DNA of 64,000 nucleotides from Heloderma charlesbogerti (GCA_026122225.1 JANEZZ010000407.1:372001-436000); one strand, 5' to 3'; shown: positions 45,301 through 55,227, counted from the stretch's first letter. A program made the numbers and translations. The notes: generated from the letters alone by a model not told the origin.

Positions 45301-46057
45301 GTTCTCGGAGCAAGGGAAAATAATATAGAGGAGCAGTGCCTTTGAGCGTGTGCAGAATTCTTCTCCCTCCCTGCTGATTAACTGTGATCGGTCCCCGTGC
45401 ATCTGGAGGTGGGGAAATATTCCCATGCCAGAGGGTGCCCCACCAAGCAGTCCCCTGCCCCCCGTCCCTTGAGAAGGTCAGGGCTGGAAGATGCACCAGT
45501 TCCTGGGCACCAGTCAGCACTGGGTCTGCTGGCCAGGACACAGCAGTCCAGCCCAGCCTCAGTCTCTGCCCGTCTGCTCCTCTCCAGGCAGGGTTGTCAA
45601 CGTGGCCAGCATGTTGGGCCGGATGGCCAGCCCCCTGCGCTCCTCCTACTGCATCTCCAAGTTCGGGCTGGAGGCCTTCACCGACTGCCTGAGGCAGGAG
45701 ATGTACGGCTGGGGTGTCGACGTGGTGGCCATCGAGCCCGGCAACTTCATTGCTGCCACCGGCATCTTGACCCGGGAGGGCGTGGAGGCCGAAGCCGAGC
45801 AGATGTGGCGCGCGGCCAGTGAGACGGTCCGTGTGGATTACGGAGAGGCCCACCTCCGGCGGCAGCTCCACCAGATGGCGGCCTTTGTGCACAGCGGCCT
45901 GCGGGACGTGGCCCTTGTCCTGGACGACATCACCGCTGCGCTCACCGCTCGGCGCCCCTACGCCCGCTACAGCCCCATGGAGGCCCACTGGTGGGTCCGG
46001 ATGCAGGCCATGACCCACTTGCCCACCGCCCTGGCCGACTGGCTGTACGTCCGCTAG
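28553..46057 (+). CDS. BDH1-like short-chain dehydrogenase paralog (five coding exons)
   Basis: Coding exons on the plus strand: 28,553-28,723, 39,982-40,092, 42,811-42,952, 44,835-44,987 and 45,588-46,057; 348 residues as drawn. The last four exons equal those of BDH1 in length and phase. Motifs retained: TGCDKGFG at 66-73, NNAG, catalytic Ser200, Tyr213 and Lys217 (SSYCISK) and the EPGNF loop. Identity to the neighbouring BDH1 is about 74% in the 153-bp exon by eye and clearly lower in the last exon. The N-terminus is Arg-rich with two Leu-rich stretches, unlike a normal BDH1 presequence. The third exon lacks AG at the expected acceptor. An NAD(H)-dependent dehydrogenase is likely; the substrate is unknown. 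No AATAAA is seen within 2 kb downstream. Confidence 0.85.
30121..30549. other. Paralog intron 1, unique stretch
   Basis: GC content falls to normal after 30,120. No gene or repeat recognised. Confidence 0.4.
30550..31198 (-). mobile_element. CR1 LINE 3' fragment (antisense)
   Basis: A reverse-complement CR1 from the terminal tail (atcatagactactaggg) back to [17 protein letters not shown], one almost unbroken 159-codon frame on the minus strand. 5'-truncated. Confidence 0.93.
31199..32469. other. AT-rich stretch in paralog intron 1
   Basis: Unusually AT-rich for this window, with several inverted short words built on 'tagttta/taaacta'. The repeated phrase 'gatcagattagccatt' occurs at 32,037-32,068. 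No gene; possibly an unrecognised transposon. Confidence 0.4.
32470..33045 (-). mobile_element. Second-lineage CR1-like LINE 3' fragment (antisense)
   Basis: It begins 'gtaagaagagccctttcggatcac' and continues with the reverse complement of a CR1 C-terminus ([23 protein letters not shown]) and of the upstream block. It is degenerate and clearly older than the ATTCTATG-tailed copies. Confidence 0.75.
33046..33869. other. Paralog intron 1, unique stretch
   Basis: Open frames on both strands without family match. No repeat recognised. Confidence 0.4.
33870..34010 (+). mobile_element. L2-type LINE tail
   Basis: The phrase 'ctgcctagagtggctgggtagttggccagatgggcggc' followed by TAAA/CGAATAAA units is the L2 3' end also seen at 42.65 kb. 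Confidence 0.75.
34412..34530. repeat. Unclassified reptile interspersed repeat
   Basis: The block 'gatgaagcagattgggcccgtgaaagcttataccagaatg' followed by 'ttagtctttaaggtgccaggagac' matches a repeat seen widely in reptile genomes. I cannot assign its class. Confidence 0.45.
34531..35099. other. Paralog intron 1, unique stretch
   Basis: No gene or repeat recognised. Confidence 0.35.
35100..35365 (+). mobile_element. tRNA-derived SINE (squamate type)
   Basis: Contains a box-B-like 'agttcgaaag', then 'gtagataaataggtactgcttcggcgggaaaggtaac', 'gccggccacatgaccacggaagcgtc', and an end in 'gagtcggacacgact…cctttacctttt'. I recognise this order of blocks as an abundant SINE in lizard and snake genomes, which supports a squamate origin. 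Confidence 0.75.
36065..36303 (+). mobile_element. Second-lineage CR1-like LINE tail
   Basis: The sense tail 'catccatggctactagtcctgatggc … gttgctgggaaacatgg … gttggactagatggagc … ggctgttcttatgttctta' is complementary to the tail blocks at 18.1 and 51.0 kb. Confidence 0.8.
36304..37230. other. Paralog intron 1, unique stretch
   Basis: No gene or repeat recognised. Confidence 0.35.
37231..37318. repeat. Short palindromic interspersed repeat
   Basis: The left end 'gcaatactatccacatctactcag' is an imperfect reverse complement of the right end 'ctgggtaagcatgtattggattgc'. The centre is 'ttcaatgggacttact'. The phrase is common in reptile genomes; the foldback structure suggests a small non-autonomous DNA element. 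Confidence 0.55.
37526..37578 (-). mobile_element. CR1 LINE tail remnant
   Basis: Only the terminal block remains (acagtaggggcgggaggg … accatcgagtccaaccccc), antisense. Confidence 0.65.
37579..39981. other. Paralog intron 1, 3' part
   Basis: GC-rich. It has a GCCAG tandem at 38,222-38,245 and a phrase at about 39,447 (aggggtgcagaaatattttggggcaggggctgg) that faintly resembles a hAT-type terminus. No gene is recognised before the exon at 39,982. Confidence 0.4.
39982..40092 (+). CDS. Paralog exon 2: Rossmann loop
   Basis: 111 bp, acceptor cttcctgcag, donor gtgagt, phase 0/0. It encodes [21 protein letters not shown] and ends in AGCLLR, aligning residue for residue with BDH1 exon 3. Confidence 0.93.
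40093..42429. other. Paralog intron 2
   Basis: GC-rich upstream half without recognised features apart from a GGCT tandem near 41,115-41,131; the 41,800-42,000 part is AT-richer. Confidence 0.4.
42315..42363. repeat. (GT)n(GA)n microsatellite
   Basis: About 14 GT units directly followed by about 11 GA units. Confidence 0.95.
42430..42690 (+). mobile_element. L2-type LINE 3' end
   Basis: The blocks 'gagggccttctctgtggtggcccc', 'agaactccctcccta' and 'cgcccagagtggctgggtgaccagccagatgggcg' form the 3' end of squamate-type L2 elements. It ends in the tetranucleotide repeat just upstream of paralog exon 3. Confidence 0.85.
42691..42749. repeat. (GATA)n/(GATG)n microsatellite
   Basis: GATA, then GATG, then GATA units, 20-60 bp upstream of the alternative acceptor for paralog exon 3. 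Confidence 0.95.
42811..42952 (+). CDS. Paralog exon 3, acceptor AG missing at the homologous position
   Basis: By homology the exon is 42,811-42,952 ([18 protein letters not shown], then [12 protein letters not shown]), 142 bp as in BDH1, donor gtaagt. The two bases before 42,811 are AC, not AG. In-frame alternatives are AG at 42,770-42,771, which adds 13 residues, and AG at 42,836-42,837, which removes 9. A pyrimidine patch (ctttcttccc) at 42,786-42,795 supports the original site. Confidence 0.8.
42953..44834. other. Paralog intron 3
   Basis: GC-rich, with a short CAGA tandem at 44,169-44,183. No gene or transposon recognised. Confidence 0.45.
44835..44987 (+). CDS. Paralog exon 4: NNAG exon
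   Basis: 153 bp, acceptor ctcgggcag, donor gtacgg. It encodes [18 protein letters not shown] and [19 protein letters not shown]. Gly after NLW in BDH1 is Arg here. Confidence 0.93.
44988..45587. other. Paralog intron 4
   Basis: A 600-bp intron with canonical ends. No other feature seen. Confidence 0.5.
45588..46057 (+). CDS. Paralog terminal exon: active site and C-terminus
   Basis: 470 bp including the stop, acceptor ctcctctccag. It encodes [33 protein letters not shown] and the BDH1-like ending [17 protein letters not shown]. The middle part (about 45,790-45,950) diverges most from BDH1. Confidence 0.95.
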
Positions 46058-48834
46058 CCACAGGCTGCGGAGCGGGACTGGCCTCCACGCAGCCTCATGG
46101 GCTGGGGGGGCAGAGTTTCCATCTTTCACTTGCCAGCCCTCCCAGAAGGGAAAAGGGGTTTATCTGAACGGGCCCAAACGTTCCTCTGCCCAGTGCCCAG
46201 CTTAGAAACGACACAAAGCAAAAGCTTGCCCAGTGGCCTAAAAGCCATGTTGGTTCAAAAGTGGCCCCGGTGCTCCTCCTGTCCCCCTCTCCCTCCCTAT
46301 GTGGCTTTAGCTAGCCTAGTGCAGACAACCGCATCCATGCAGGATGAGCACGTGCGCGCATGGGGGCAGGGGGCCAGACTGTGCCCCCCGCCTTCCAAAG
46401 CCCTCTGAGCAGGAACCACAAGGGCCCCAGTGGCCGGCCTGCAGGCCCTGGGCCCCCAGGCGGGCCCTGCCTTCTGGGAGAGGGTGCGATGGCCACCCCT
46501 TGGGGCTCCGGACAGGCACCTGCCTCGTGGCGATGCCCAGCACCCGCCCAGCCGGCGTTTCCGAGGCCCGGTGCAGCCCTCCCCCGCTGGCAGGTTGGGC
46601 CTCCTGATGCCGCTTCCGGAGCTACGCCACTGGCTGGGCCATCCCAGCCGCCCCGGGGAGGCGGCAGCGGGAGGCGGCGGGGGGTCAGCAGCTCCTTCCC
46701 AAGGTCCCTTCCAAGTCAGGCACGCTGTTGCTGGGAGAGCCCTCCGAGGAGCTCTGTGCCGAGGCGCTGCGCCCAGGAGTGGCCCGGGCCCCTGGCAGCA
46801 GTGCCATTCCTGCTGTGCCAGGGAACCAGGCAGCCCTGCCGGCCCGGAGGCCTTGCCAAGGGCAGCTGCCCTCTTTTGCCCCCATGGGCAGGGAAGGAGC
46901 CGCCTGACAGGCAGAGCCCCCCTCCCCAAGGGGGCATGGAGGGGCAAGTCTTGAGCCCCTGCAGAAACCGAGAGCGGCTCTCCGCCCCCCAGCAACCCCA
47001 GTTGCCCACAAACATCCTGCGCCAGCTACAGCTGGAGCTCCCTGCTGCGGTGGTGTTGCGTGGGCAGCGTCCAACCAAAGGACCGGCTGGGCTGCTTCGC
47101 ACCCCTCTGGAACCAGAGCTCTGGTCCATCTTGCCCCGGGGTGACTCTCGTGGGCAGCCGCTCCCCAGGTCTCCGGCTGTGAAAGGAATTTGCCACTCTG
47201 GCTGCTTTAGACTGGAAAGATGGAGATTGGGGGGGATTGATCCCGGGGATTCTGCATGCGAAGGGGGTGCTCTGCCAGTGACCTGCAGCCCGCCCCCCCG
47301 ATGGCAGCTGCACCTGTCAAGGGGACACACGCCCGCACGAGTGCCAGGGAAGAGTGCTTCCCTGGGTGAAGCAGAGTGGCGAATGCTGTGGGCTCGCGGC
47401 CCCTGTGGCATCTGCTGGCAGTTCTGAGCTTGCTGCCGCTGCTGGCGGCATCTTCATTGCCTTCCCTGGTGGCAGGCCGGGCTGCCTGCTTCGCTCTCGG
47501 CCTGGGACGTGTGGGACAGTGCTGGGCGTGAGGGGAGAGCAGCTCCCTCGGCTCCCTCCAGAAGCCGCCTCCCCGGCCCGGCTCAGTTCTGGCAGCCAGC
47601 ACACCGTCCGCATGGCGCCTGTTTCTTTGGTGGAGACCCTCCAAGCCAGGGGTTGCTTCAGGCCAGGAGTCGTGCTGGGCCTTGTACAGGTCCTCCCAGG
47701 GTGTTCTTGGCTTGGCCAGGTGGCAGGGCTGGTCCTGAGCCCCACGCAGCATGAGCCAAGGCTGAGGGCAAAGGGCTGGTCCAAGGAAAGCCCTGCATGG
47801 ATTTCGTCCTCCTCCCCAGGGAGTGGCTGCCCACTTCCCACCAGCAGCTGCCTTTTGCTCTGGCTGCTCGGAGGACGAGGCAAGCCCAGCAGGAAACCCA
47901 CCACCGGGGCTGAATTAGATCTGAAACGGAGAGCTCTCCCTCCTCCTGGAGCTCTTTTTTCCAGTGCCTGGGCGTAGAGTAGTGCTTGAATTATCGGGGG
48001 GGGGGGATGAGTAGGTAGGGCCCCTCACCTTTGGCTGAATTTGGTTGGGCTGTAGTGTGGTGCAGCAGCACCCCACCCACCCCAATCCTGTGCTCACGAG
48101 TGCGAGCGTGGAGGGCCTGGGCCTCCTTGCTGGGGGTCGCCTTTGATGCTTCATGCAAAAGGAAAGGGGGGAAGAGATCCCAGGCGTGGTGTCTGGATTA
48201 TGTTATCAGGAATGTTCCTCGAGAAAACTGACCTGCAACGATGAAGCTGACTGATAATAACCTGCTTTCTTTATAGCACAGTGCAATGGCCTTACGCAGC
48301 CTGGGTATTCCATAGAAATGTAGAATTCATAGGGTGAGTTAAGCTAGGAGACGTGTTGCATCAGGGGGCCATGCCCAGTTCGCAGCTGTGGGGGGCAGAT
48401 AAACGTGGGTTAGCAGCGGATGGGCACCGCCCATGGGTGGGGCTGGCACCAGCCAATTACCACCCACCAACAAAAGCCCAGTTCTGTCAAGGCCCGCTTG
48501 GACTCTGAACTAGGCACATCATAACACCACGTGTGACCTGAGCTCCTGCAGAAAAAATCCGTAGTCATCTTGGGGACTAGAAATATAGTCCCCTTGTTTG
48601 CGGCACAGAGACACAGAAGAAGACCAAGCCACAAGCAGCGAGGCCTGCCCATCTGTTCCTGGCAGAGCGCGATCAGTCTCCCAGCAAGGACTGGGGATTT
48701 GCTGAGACAGACAATACCATGTCTGTCTCTCTCTGAGCAAGGCTGGCTAGGAAAGCTTGGTGGACATGATGCTGTCTTTTACAGTCCTTTTGCTGTGCAA
48801 GCAAATAGAGCTTTAAGCACTCACGTTGTCCTTT
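46058..48834. other. Paralog 3' flank
   Basis: It must hold the 3' untranslated region, but no canonical poly(A) signal is seen close to the stop. The first 1.5 kb is GC-rich. A G-run lies at 47,996-48,007. No repeat recognised. Confidence 0.4.
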
Positions 48835-49160
48835 GGAACATCAGAAGAGCCCCACTGGATCAGGCCACGGGTCCATCCTGTCCAGCATTCTGTTCACGCC
48901 ATGGCCAGCCAGCTGTTGACCAGGAACCCCCAAGCAGGATGTGAGTGCAGCAGCACCCTCTGCCCACGTTCCCCAGCAACTGCTGTGCAGAGTTCCTCTG
49001 ATCCTGGAGGGCGCACGTAGCCCTCAGGACTCGGAGCCGTGGATCGCCACCTCCTCCAGGAATGCGTCCAGGCCCCTTTCAAAGCCCTTCAGGAGGGTGG
49101 CCCTGCTCTGCCTTGTAGCGGCCAGTCGCACAGTCTGGCTCTGCACTGTGTGGCGCACGG
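48835..49160 (-). mobile_element. Second-lineage CR1-like LINE tail (antisense)
   Basis: The order is 'acatcagaagagccccactggatcagg', 'tccagcattctgttcac', 'aaccccc aagcaggatg', then 'ctctgatcctggaggg', the same as at 18.1, 32.5 and 50.9 kb. Confidence 0.8.
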
Positions 49161-49944
49161 TGCATCCTTGGGCTGGCAGAATGGGCTCAGAGGCCACGAC
49201 AAAGGACGGAGAGGTTCCCAGGCCGACGGCTGCCCCAAAGGAGCCGGGACCAGGGCAGAGCGGCAGAGCTTGGGGAGGTTCCCATGAGGGCCCTTCCCAT
49301 GAGCATCACTCCAGCACCAGCGCAGGGGGGCCTTGCCCCGCTCTGCCCCCCGCCACAATCCACCCCCTCCCCCGGCCTCATGGGCAGCGCCTCGGGGCAG
49401 AGGGGCCCCGGCACGTGTGTCCGCACAGGGCGGCCCGCCCGCCACATCCTGGGCACTGGGCGAGCCCTTGGCCTGGGCCACACAGGCAGAGCTGCCAGTG
49501 GCGAGGCAGGGCCTGCGAGACACTCACACAGCGGGCTTCCGGCCAGGGCTGGCGTGCGCCAGCTGCTCTCCAGCCTGAGGTGGGAGCCAAGGGCTTGGCA
49601 GTGTGAGGCTTGAAACAAGAGTATAATTGGACTGCAAGCTCACCGGGGGCCTTTCAAGGCTTCCTGTCCCCGGATACTCTTTCTGAAGGAAATGGAGACT
49701 GTGTGGACTTGGCACTTCTCCAGACACCTCCTAGGAACTCTCCAGGGCAAGCAGAGCTGCACAGGTGGCCGCTGCTCTTTATGCGCCTTCCACCCTCGTC
49801 CTGGCGGAGCCAGCTGGACCTGGCCACTCTGAAACTGTGTCCAGGGAGGGGTGGGGCTGGAGCCCAGAGGAGGGCCCGGCTGTGCCCACCCGGTCACCCT
49901 GCTGTCACCACCATTTGCTGCTTGGGGCCTCTCAAAACCACAAA
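49161..49944. other. Unassigned GC-rich sequence
   Basis: Frames on both strands without family match. No repeat recognised. Confidence 0.4.
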
Positions 49945-50305
49945 GCCCAGCAGCACACACACCTCAGTCTTGCCGGTGCGTCTCCAGAGGAGGCCCATCT
50001 TTGTGTACCACCGTTGGGAGAAGTGCATCTTGCATCTAAAGAGAGGGCCTTCTCTGTGGTGGCACCCCAGCTTTGGACTGTCCTCCCAAGGGAGATAGGA
50101 TTGGCTCTGGCTCTCTGTTCCTTTTGGTCTTCCTGTGTGGCCAGGCTTTTTGAGGAGAATGTTGCAATTGAATTAGATTTCTTTTTAATTTGCTGGTTTT
50201 ATGGTTATGCCTTTGCTTAATTTCTGTAGTTATATGTTTATAATGTATCCTGAGTTTCCCTCTGGCAATGACAGAGCAGCATAGAATATTTTTAAATAAA
50301 TAAAC
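49945..50305 (+). mobile_element. L2-type LINE 3' end
   Basis: 'gagagggccttctctgtggtggcaccccagc' and the following blocks match the element at 42.4 kb. It ends in TTTAAATAAATAAA. Confidence 0.8.
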
Positions 50306-50885
50306 AAATAATCAACCAAGGAATTGATCTTGGGGTTGTGGTGGATAGCTTACGGAAGACGAATTCCACGCTAGGGCTTATTAGGAAAGGGACTGAAAGT
50401 AAAACTGCTGGTATTGTAATGCCCTTACTCAGACCTATGGTGCAGCCACTCCTGGGGATCCTGTGTGCAGTTCTGCTGGCTTCATCTCAAACAGGAAAGT
50501 GGGAAAGGGTGATGAAAGTGATCTGAGAGCTGAAGCATCTCCTCTTCCCTCTGTGGAGGGATCAGGGCCTTTTGGCTTAGAGAAGAGGTGAGTAAGAGGG
50601 GACATGGTAGCAGTGTATAGAATTCAGCACAGTGTGGGGAGAAAATGGAAAGGGGGGGGTTCCTCCCTTTGTCATAACTGTGTGTGTGTGATCCGGTGAA
50701 ATTGACGGGCAGCAGAAGTGTGTTTCCTCACACAGTGCAAAGCTGGTTTATGGAACTCACTGCTACAAGAAGGAGCAGTGGTGGCTTTACAAGAGGATTA
50801 CATCATGGCATGGTCTGTCAGCAGCTGCTGGCCATGAGGGCTCGATGGAACCTCTCAGTTCAGAGACCAACTTGCCTCTGAAGAT
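50306..50885 (+). mobile_element. CR1-like LINE fragment, older lineage
   Basis: The sense strand encodes a degenerate ORF2 C-terminus (GIDLGVVVDSLRKTNSTLGLI, VMPLLRPMVQPLLGI), broken by stops and a TG run at about 50,680. It differs from both other CR1 types here. Confidence 0.65.
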
Positions 50886-50887
50886 AA

Positions 50888-51110
50888 GAATTCAAGAAGA
50901 GCCCTGCTGGGTCAGACCGAGAGTCCATCTAGTCCAGCATTCTGTTCACACAGTGGCCAACCAGCTGCCTGCAGGAAACCCACAAGCAGGACGCAAGTAC
51001 AACAGCACCCTCCCGCCCATGTTCCCCAGCGCCTGGCGTACACAGGCAGACTGCCTCTGGTATTGGAGGTGGCACGTAGCCATCAGGACTAGTAGCCATC
51101 GATAGCCCAA
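50888..51110 (-). mobile_element. Second-lineage CR1-like LINE tail (antisense)
   Basis: 'ttcaagaagagccctgctgggtcagacc … ctagtccagcattctgttcacacagtggcc' is the best preserved copy of this tail block in the window. Confidence 0.85.
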
Positions 51111-51235
51111 TCATTTGCTGGGAGGCCCCAGTGTGGGGAGGAGGGTGTTTGGAGGACTCTTGCCTCCATGCGCTGCTGCTGCTGCTGCTGGGCTTCAGGG
51201 AGCGTGCTGACTGGCAGGCACTGTGGGAATCTTCT

Positions 51236-51380
51236 TCGTTGCTCTTTTGGGCTGCATTCATAGAAGCATAGCTTTCAAATCTTGGGAAGAACTAGTTCCC
51301 CTCTACTCAGCATTGAGCAGGGGGTTGGACTTGATGGTCTTATAGGCCCCTTCCAACCCTACTATTATATGATTCTACGA
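51236..51380 (+). mobile_element. CR1 LINE fragment with internal deletion
   Basis: CR1 sequence up to 'cccctctactcagca' is joined directly to the terminal 'ttgagcagggggttgg … ctattatatgattctacga'. About 500 bp that are present in the other copies are missing. Confidence 0.85.
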
Positions 51381-51867
51381 AACAGGGCCTTTGGTCAGAT
51401 CTTTCAGGGCTGCACCAGTTGAATTTCCACCGGGCATTCAGCTGTTAAAAGCCCCCAAAAAGCTGGCAATGTGGCTCCTGGTCCTTTTCTGCTGGTGCTT
51501 GCTGAGATCAGCTCCTTCCCTGGCTCGGCCTGTCCCGCCAGCCAGACCCCTTCAGGCCAAGCTCTGTGCGGTGACTGCCCCCTGCTGGCCCCCTCGCCGC
51601 ATGCCCGGACAGCTGCCCTCCGACAATACGGACCACTGCTGAAGGACGCTCCCCTGGACAGCCCTGCCTGCCAAGCACAATGGTGGGACTCTCTGCACCA
51701 GAAGGCAGCGGGGTTGCTGGTGTGTGGGTTTGAAAAGCACAAGATGGCACAACTACGGCCACCTACCTGGATGGCTTTGAAAGGGGGGTGGAGACATTCA
51801 TGGAGGAGAAGAAGGCTAAGGCTATCTATCCATGTCTACTAGTCAGGATGGCTATATATGGCTAATG
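51381..51867. other. Unassigned sequence
   Basis: No gene recognised. The 51,760-51,860 part resembles a CR1 second-lineage tail (tggatggctttgaaagg). Confidence 0.4.
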
Positions 51868-53948
51868 ATCAGTAAGGTCCCATGGCAAGCAACGCTAATG
51901 AGAAAAGGAGTCCAAGATGGGTGGGAGATTTTAAAAAAGGAAATTCTCAAGGCACAATCACAAACAATTCCAACAAGAAGAAAAGGTGGAAGACAACAGA
52001 AGAAGCCAATGTGGCTTCACCAAAAGCTTAGGGATGACCTGAAAACAAAAAAGGACACATACAGGAAGTGGAAAGAAGGCCAAGCAACAAAGGAAGAGTA
52101 CAGGCAGATAGCACAGAATTGCAGGGATGGCGTCAGGAAGGCTAAACCTGAGAATGAGCTGAGGTTAGCGAGGGATGCTAAAAACAACAAAAAGGCTTTC
52201 TTCAGCTACGTGCATAGTAAAAGGCAGAGGAAAGAAATGGTGGTTCAGCTATTAAATTAGGATGGCAAAACAATAACATGACAAAAAAAAAGGCAGAGGT
52301 GCTCAATTCCTACTTTGGCTCAGTCTTCTCCCAAAAGAGGGTCTATGACCCCACTGGTAAAAGCGAAGTGTAGGCTGAAGGGGCAGGATTGCAGCTTGAG
52401 ATCGACAGGCATATGGTCAAGGAACACCTCATTACTTGGAATGAGTTCAGATCTCCAGGGCCAGATGAACTGCATCCTAGAGGAATAAAGGAACTGGCAG
52501 AAGAACTCTCAGAACCACTGTCTATTGTCTTTGAGCAATCATGGAGGACGGGGGAAGCGCCACATGAGTGGAGGAGGGCTAACGTGGTCCCTATCTTCAA
52601 AAAGGGTAAAAAGGAGGAACCTGGGAACTACAGACCAGTCAGTCTGACATCAATTCCTGGGAAAATTCTGGAGCAGATGATCAAGCAATCCATCTGGAAG
52701 CACCTTGAAAACAATGCAGTGATGACTCGAAGCCAACATGGATTTGTCAGGAACAAGTCTTGCCAGACGAATCCGATCTCATTTTTGGATCACGTAACCT
52801 CCCTTGTGGACCGTGGAAATGCTGTAGACATCATATACCTCGACTTCAGCAAAGCTTTCGACAAAGTGCCCCATGATATCCTGATGAGCAAAGTAGCTCA
52901 AAGTGGGCTAGATGAAACAACGATCTGGTGGATTCACAGTTGGGTAGAGATCTGGGGAGAGGTAACAAGTGGGGTACCGCAGGGCTCAGTCCTGGGCCCA
53001 GTACTCTTTCACATTTTTATTAATGACTTGGAGGAGGAGGTGCAGGGAATGCTGATCAAATCTGCGGATGACACAAAATTGGGCGGGATAGCTACTACTT
53101 TGGAAGACAGAAACAAAATTCAAAGCGATCTGCATAGACTGGAGCGCTGGGCAGAAAACAACAGAATGACATTTAATAAGGATACATGCCAAGTTCTGCA
53201 CCGAGGAGAAAGAAACCAAATGCACAGTTACAAGATGGGGGACACATGACTCAACAACACTACAAGCAAGAAGGATCTTGGAATTGTTGTCTATCACAAG
53301 CGGAATATGAGGCAACAATGTGATGTGGCTGCAAAAAAGGCAAATGCTGTTTTGGGCTGCATTCATAGAAGCATCGCTTCCAAATCCCGGGAAGTACTAG
53401 TTCCCCTCTACTCAGCACTGGTTAGGCCTCATCTGGACTACTGTGTCCAGTTCTGGGCACCACACTTTAAGAAGGATGCAGACAAACTGGAGACGGTTCA
53501 GAGGAGGGCAGCAAAGATGATCAGGGGACTGGAAACAAAGCCCTATGAGGAGGGACTGAAAGAACTGGGCATGTTCAGCCTTGAGAAGAGAAGACTGAGG
53601 GGAGATAAGATAGCGCTCTTCAAGTACTTGAAAGGTTGTCACAGAGAAGAAGGCCAGGATCTCTTCTCGATCATCCCAGAGTGCAGGACACGGAATCATG
53701 GGCTCAAGTGACAGGAAGCCAGATTCCGGCTGAACATCAAGAGAAACTCCCTGACTGTTAGAGCAATATGCCAATGGAACCAATGACCTGGGGAGGCGGT
53801 GGGCTCTCCCACACTGGAGGCCTTCAAGACGAGGTTGGACAGCCCTCTGTCAGGGATGCTCTGACTTGGATTCCTGCATTGCGCAGGGGTTGGACTCGAT
53901 GGCCTTGTCGGCCCCTTCCAACCCTACTATTCTATGATGCTGTGATTC
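51868..53948 (+). mobile_element. CR1 LINE, 2.1-kb sense copy
   Basis: It starts in the linker before RT ([19 protein letters not shown]) and continues through RT, with a 286-codon frame at 52,389-53,249 ([49 protein letters not shown]), to the tail with attctatga. Stops lie at 52,258 and 53,249, and there is a deletion near 52,950 (WVEIWGE in place of the longer stretch). Inactive. Confidence 0.95.
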
Positions 53949-53957
53949 CATGATATT

Positions 53958-54120
53958 ACATCCAGCATCACAGGCAGGATGACTCTGAGCGCCAGTTGCT
54001 GGGGGACACACATGGGGGTGCGGGGGCTGTTGCACTCATGGCCTGCTGGTGCGCTTCCTGCAGGATGGGAACAGGATGCTGGACCCAGCCTTCAGGCTCT
54101 TCTCCTGTTCTTGAAATGCT
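53958..54120 (+). mobile_element. Second-lineage CR1-like LINE tail
   Basis: Sense tail blocks 'caggcaggatgactctgagcgccagttgctggggga' and 'aacaggatgctggaccca … cttctcctgttctt', directly following the younger CR1. Confidence 0.7.
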
Positions 54121-54494
54121 GCAAGCCAGCCATGCATACAATTTACCAAGGTCAGCTTCCAACAAGTCAAAATAATTAAAACATCTTAAACAGTTACAGA
54201 TGAGTATCACTAAAAACATAATACAAATTAGCTAGATCCCACCAAAACCTGAAAGCTATCAAACACTGACAGCATGCCTTGTTGGTAAGGAAGAAGAGAA
54301 GCCCTCTCCGGAGAAAGAACAGCGTCGTTTTGGTGTCATCACCAAAACCTTCTTCCCCACGCAACAGAACTGATGCCCCAGGGCTCCCCCTTCCCTCCTC
54401 AGCACCGTCTGCATCTCAAACATTCAATTCCAGGGCTCAGCCACAGAATGTGAGAACTAGTAATCCCTCTGCTCCTCCATAAAAGGCAAATAGT
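54121..54494. other. Unassigned sequence
   Basis: Moderate GC. No gene or repeat recognised. Confidence 0.4.
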
Positions 54495-54720
54495 GCTTAA
54501 TAGCTGGGGATAATAATACATATTAAAATATGTTCAAAGCACCTCACATACATTGGAATAGGCCTTACAACAACCTTGCAAGGTATTATTATTTTTTCCA
54601 TGCCCATGTTTCAGACATGGAGCTGCTGCTGAGAGGGGCAGTGGCTTTCTTAAGGCCACCTATTCAATTCGTGGCAGACGTGAGATTTGAACTGGGAACT
54701 TCCTGAGTGCCTTGGTCATT
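54495..54720 (-). mobile_element. MIR-type SINE (antisense)
   Basis: 'caacaaccttgcaaggtattattattttttcc' followed by 'catggagctgctgctgagagg' and 'gtgagatttgaactggga' is the characteristic CORE/MIR block order in reverse complement. Old and diverged. Confidence 0.8.
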
Positions 54721-54862
54721 TCTACTTTTTAGTGTGGGTGTGGCTTCCTGACAAACTCAAGGCGCTTTTCTTTTCGAAATGAGCTGTGCCAGACTGGGGT
54801 TATTCCCAGTGCCACAGGATGATGATGGGGCTATAATATTACAACAGGTGATGATGTCACAG

Positions 54863-55205
54863 TGTAGTAAAAATGCGACCTAAAAGCCATTGCATGTGTC
54901 TTAAGCAGCACGTAGTATTGTAAGAGCTGCGCATGCCTGGAATGAGCAGACAATAACCCTAAGATAAGGTCGCCAAGCAAACTGCTAGCAACCAATCAGT
55001 GACACGCTGGCTAAGGAATGCAAGCTGAGGTGATAAAACTGTAGCGCGGGGGTTGCCCAGGGCCGACTCTGCTTTTGAGCGTGAGCTCCTCTGTCGAACT
55101 GTTTGCAAACAATAAAATCGAGCTGGACCCAGCCTGAAGTTGACTCTCCTCTGTGGGGCAAATCGGACTAGCCTCCAGGGGGCGACACTAGCACTTTGTG
55201 CAACA
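54863..55205 (+). repeat. ERV 5' LTR
   Basis: 343 bp, tgtagtaaaa … gtgcaaca, with a poly(A) signal AATAAA at about 55,110. It differs from the 3' LTR at roughly 18-20 positions plus a few small indels (by eye), so the insertion is old but not ancient. Confidence 0.92.
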
Positions 55206-55208
55206 ATT

Positions 55209-55227
55209 TGGCGAGCAGTCAGGAGTC
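55209..55227 (+). other. ERV primer binding site, tRNA-Arg-like
   Basis: Three bases after the LTR stands tggcgagcagtcaggagtc. It fits the complement of the 3' end of tRNA-Arg (ACG anticodon type), with one missing base and one mismatch, and fits proline or glycine tRNAs less well. The tRNA sequence is recalled, not searched. Confidence 0.5.

Noticed and set aside
28553..46057. Assignment of the plus-strand gene to HSD17B2 or a retinol dehydrogenase
   Set aside because: The N-terminal anchor recalls those SDR9C relatives, but the motifs ([22 protein letters not shown]) and exon lengths match BDH1 much better.
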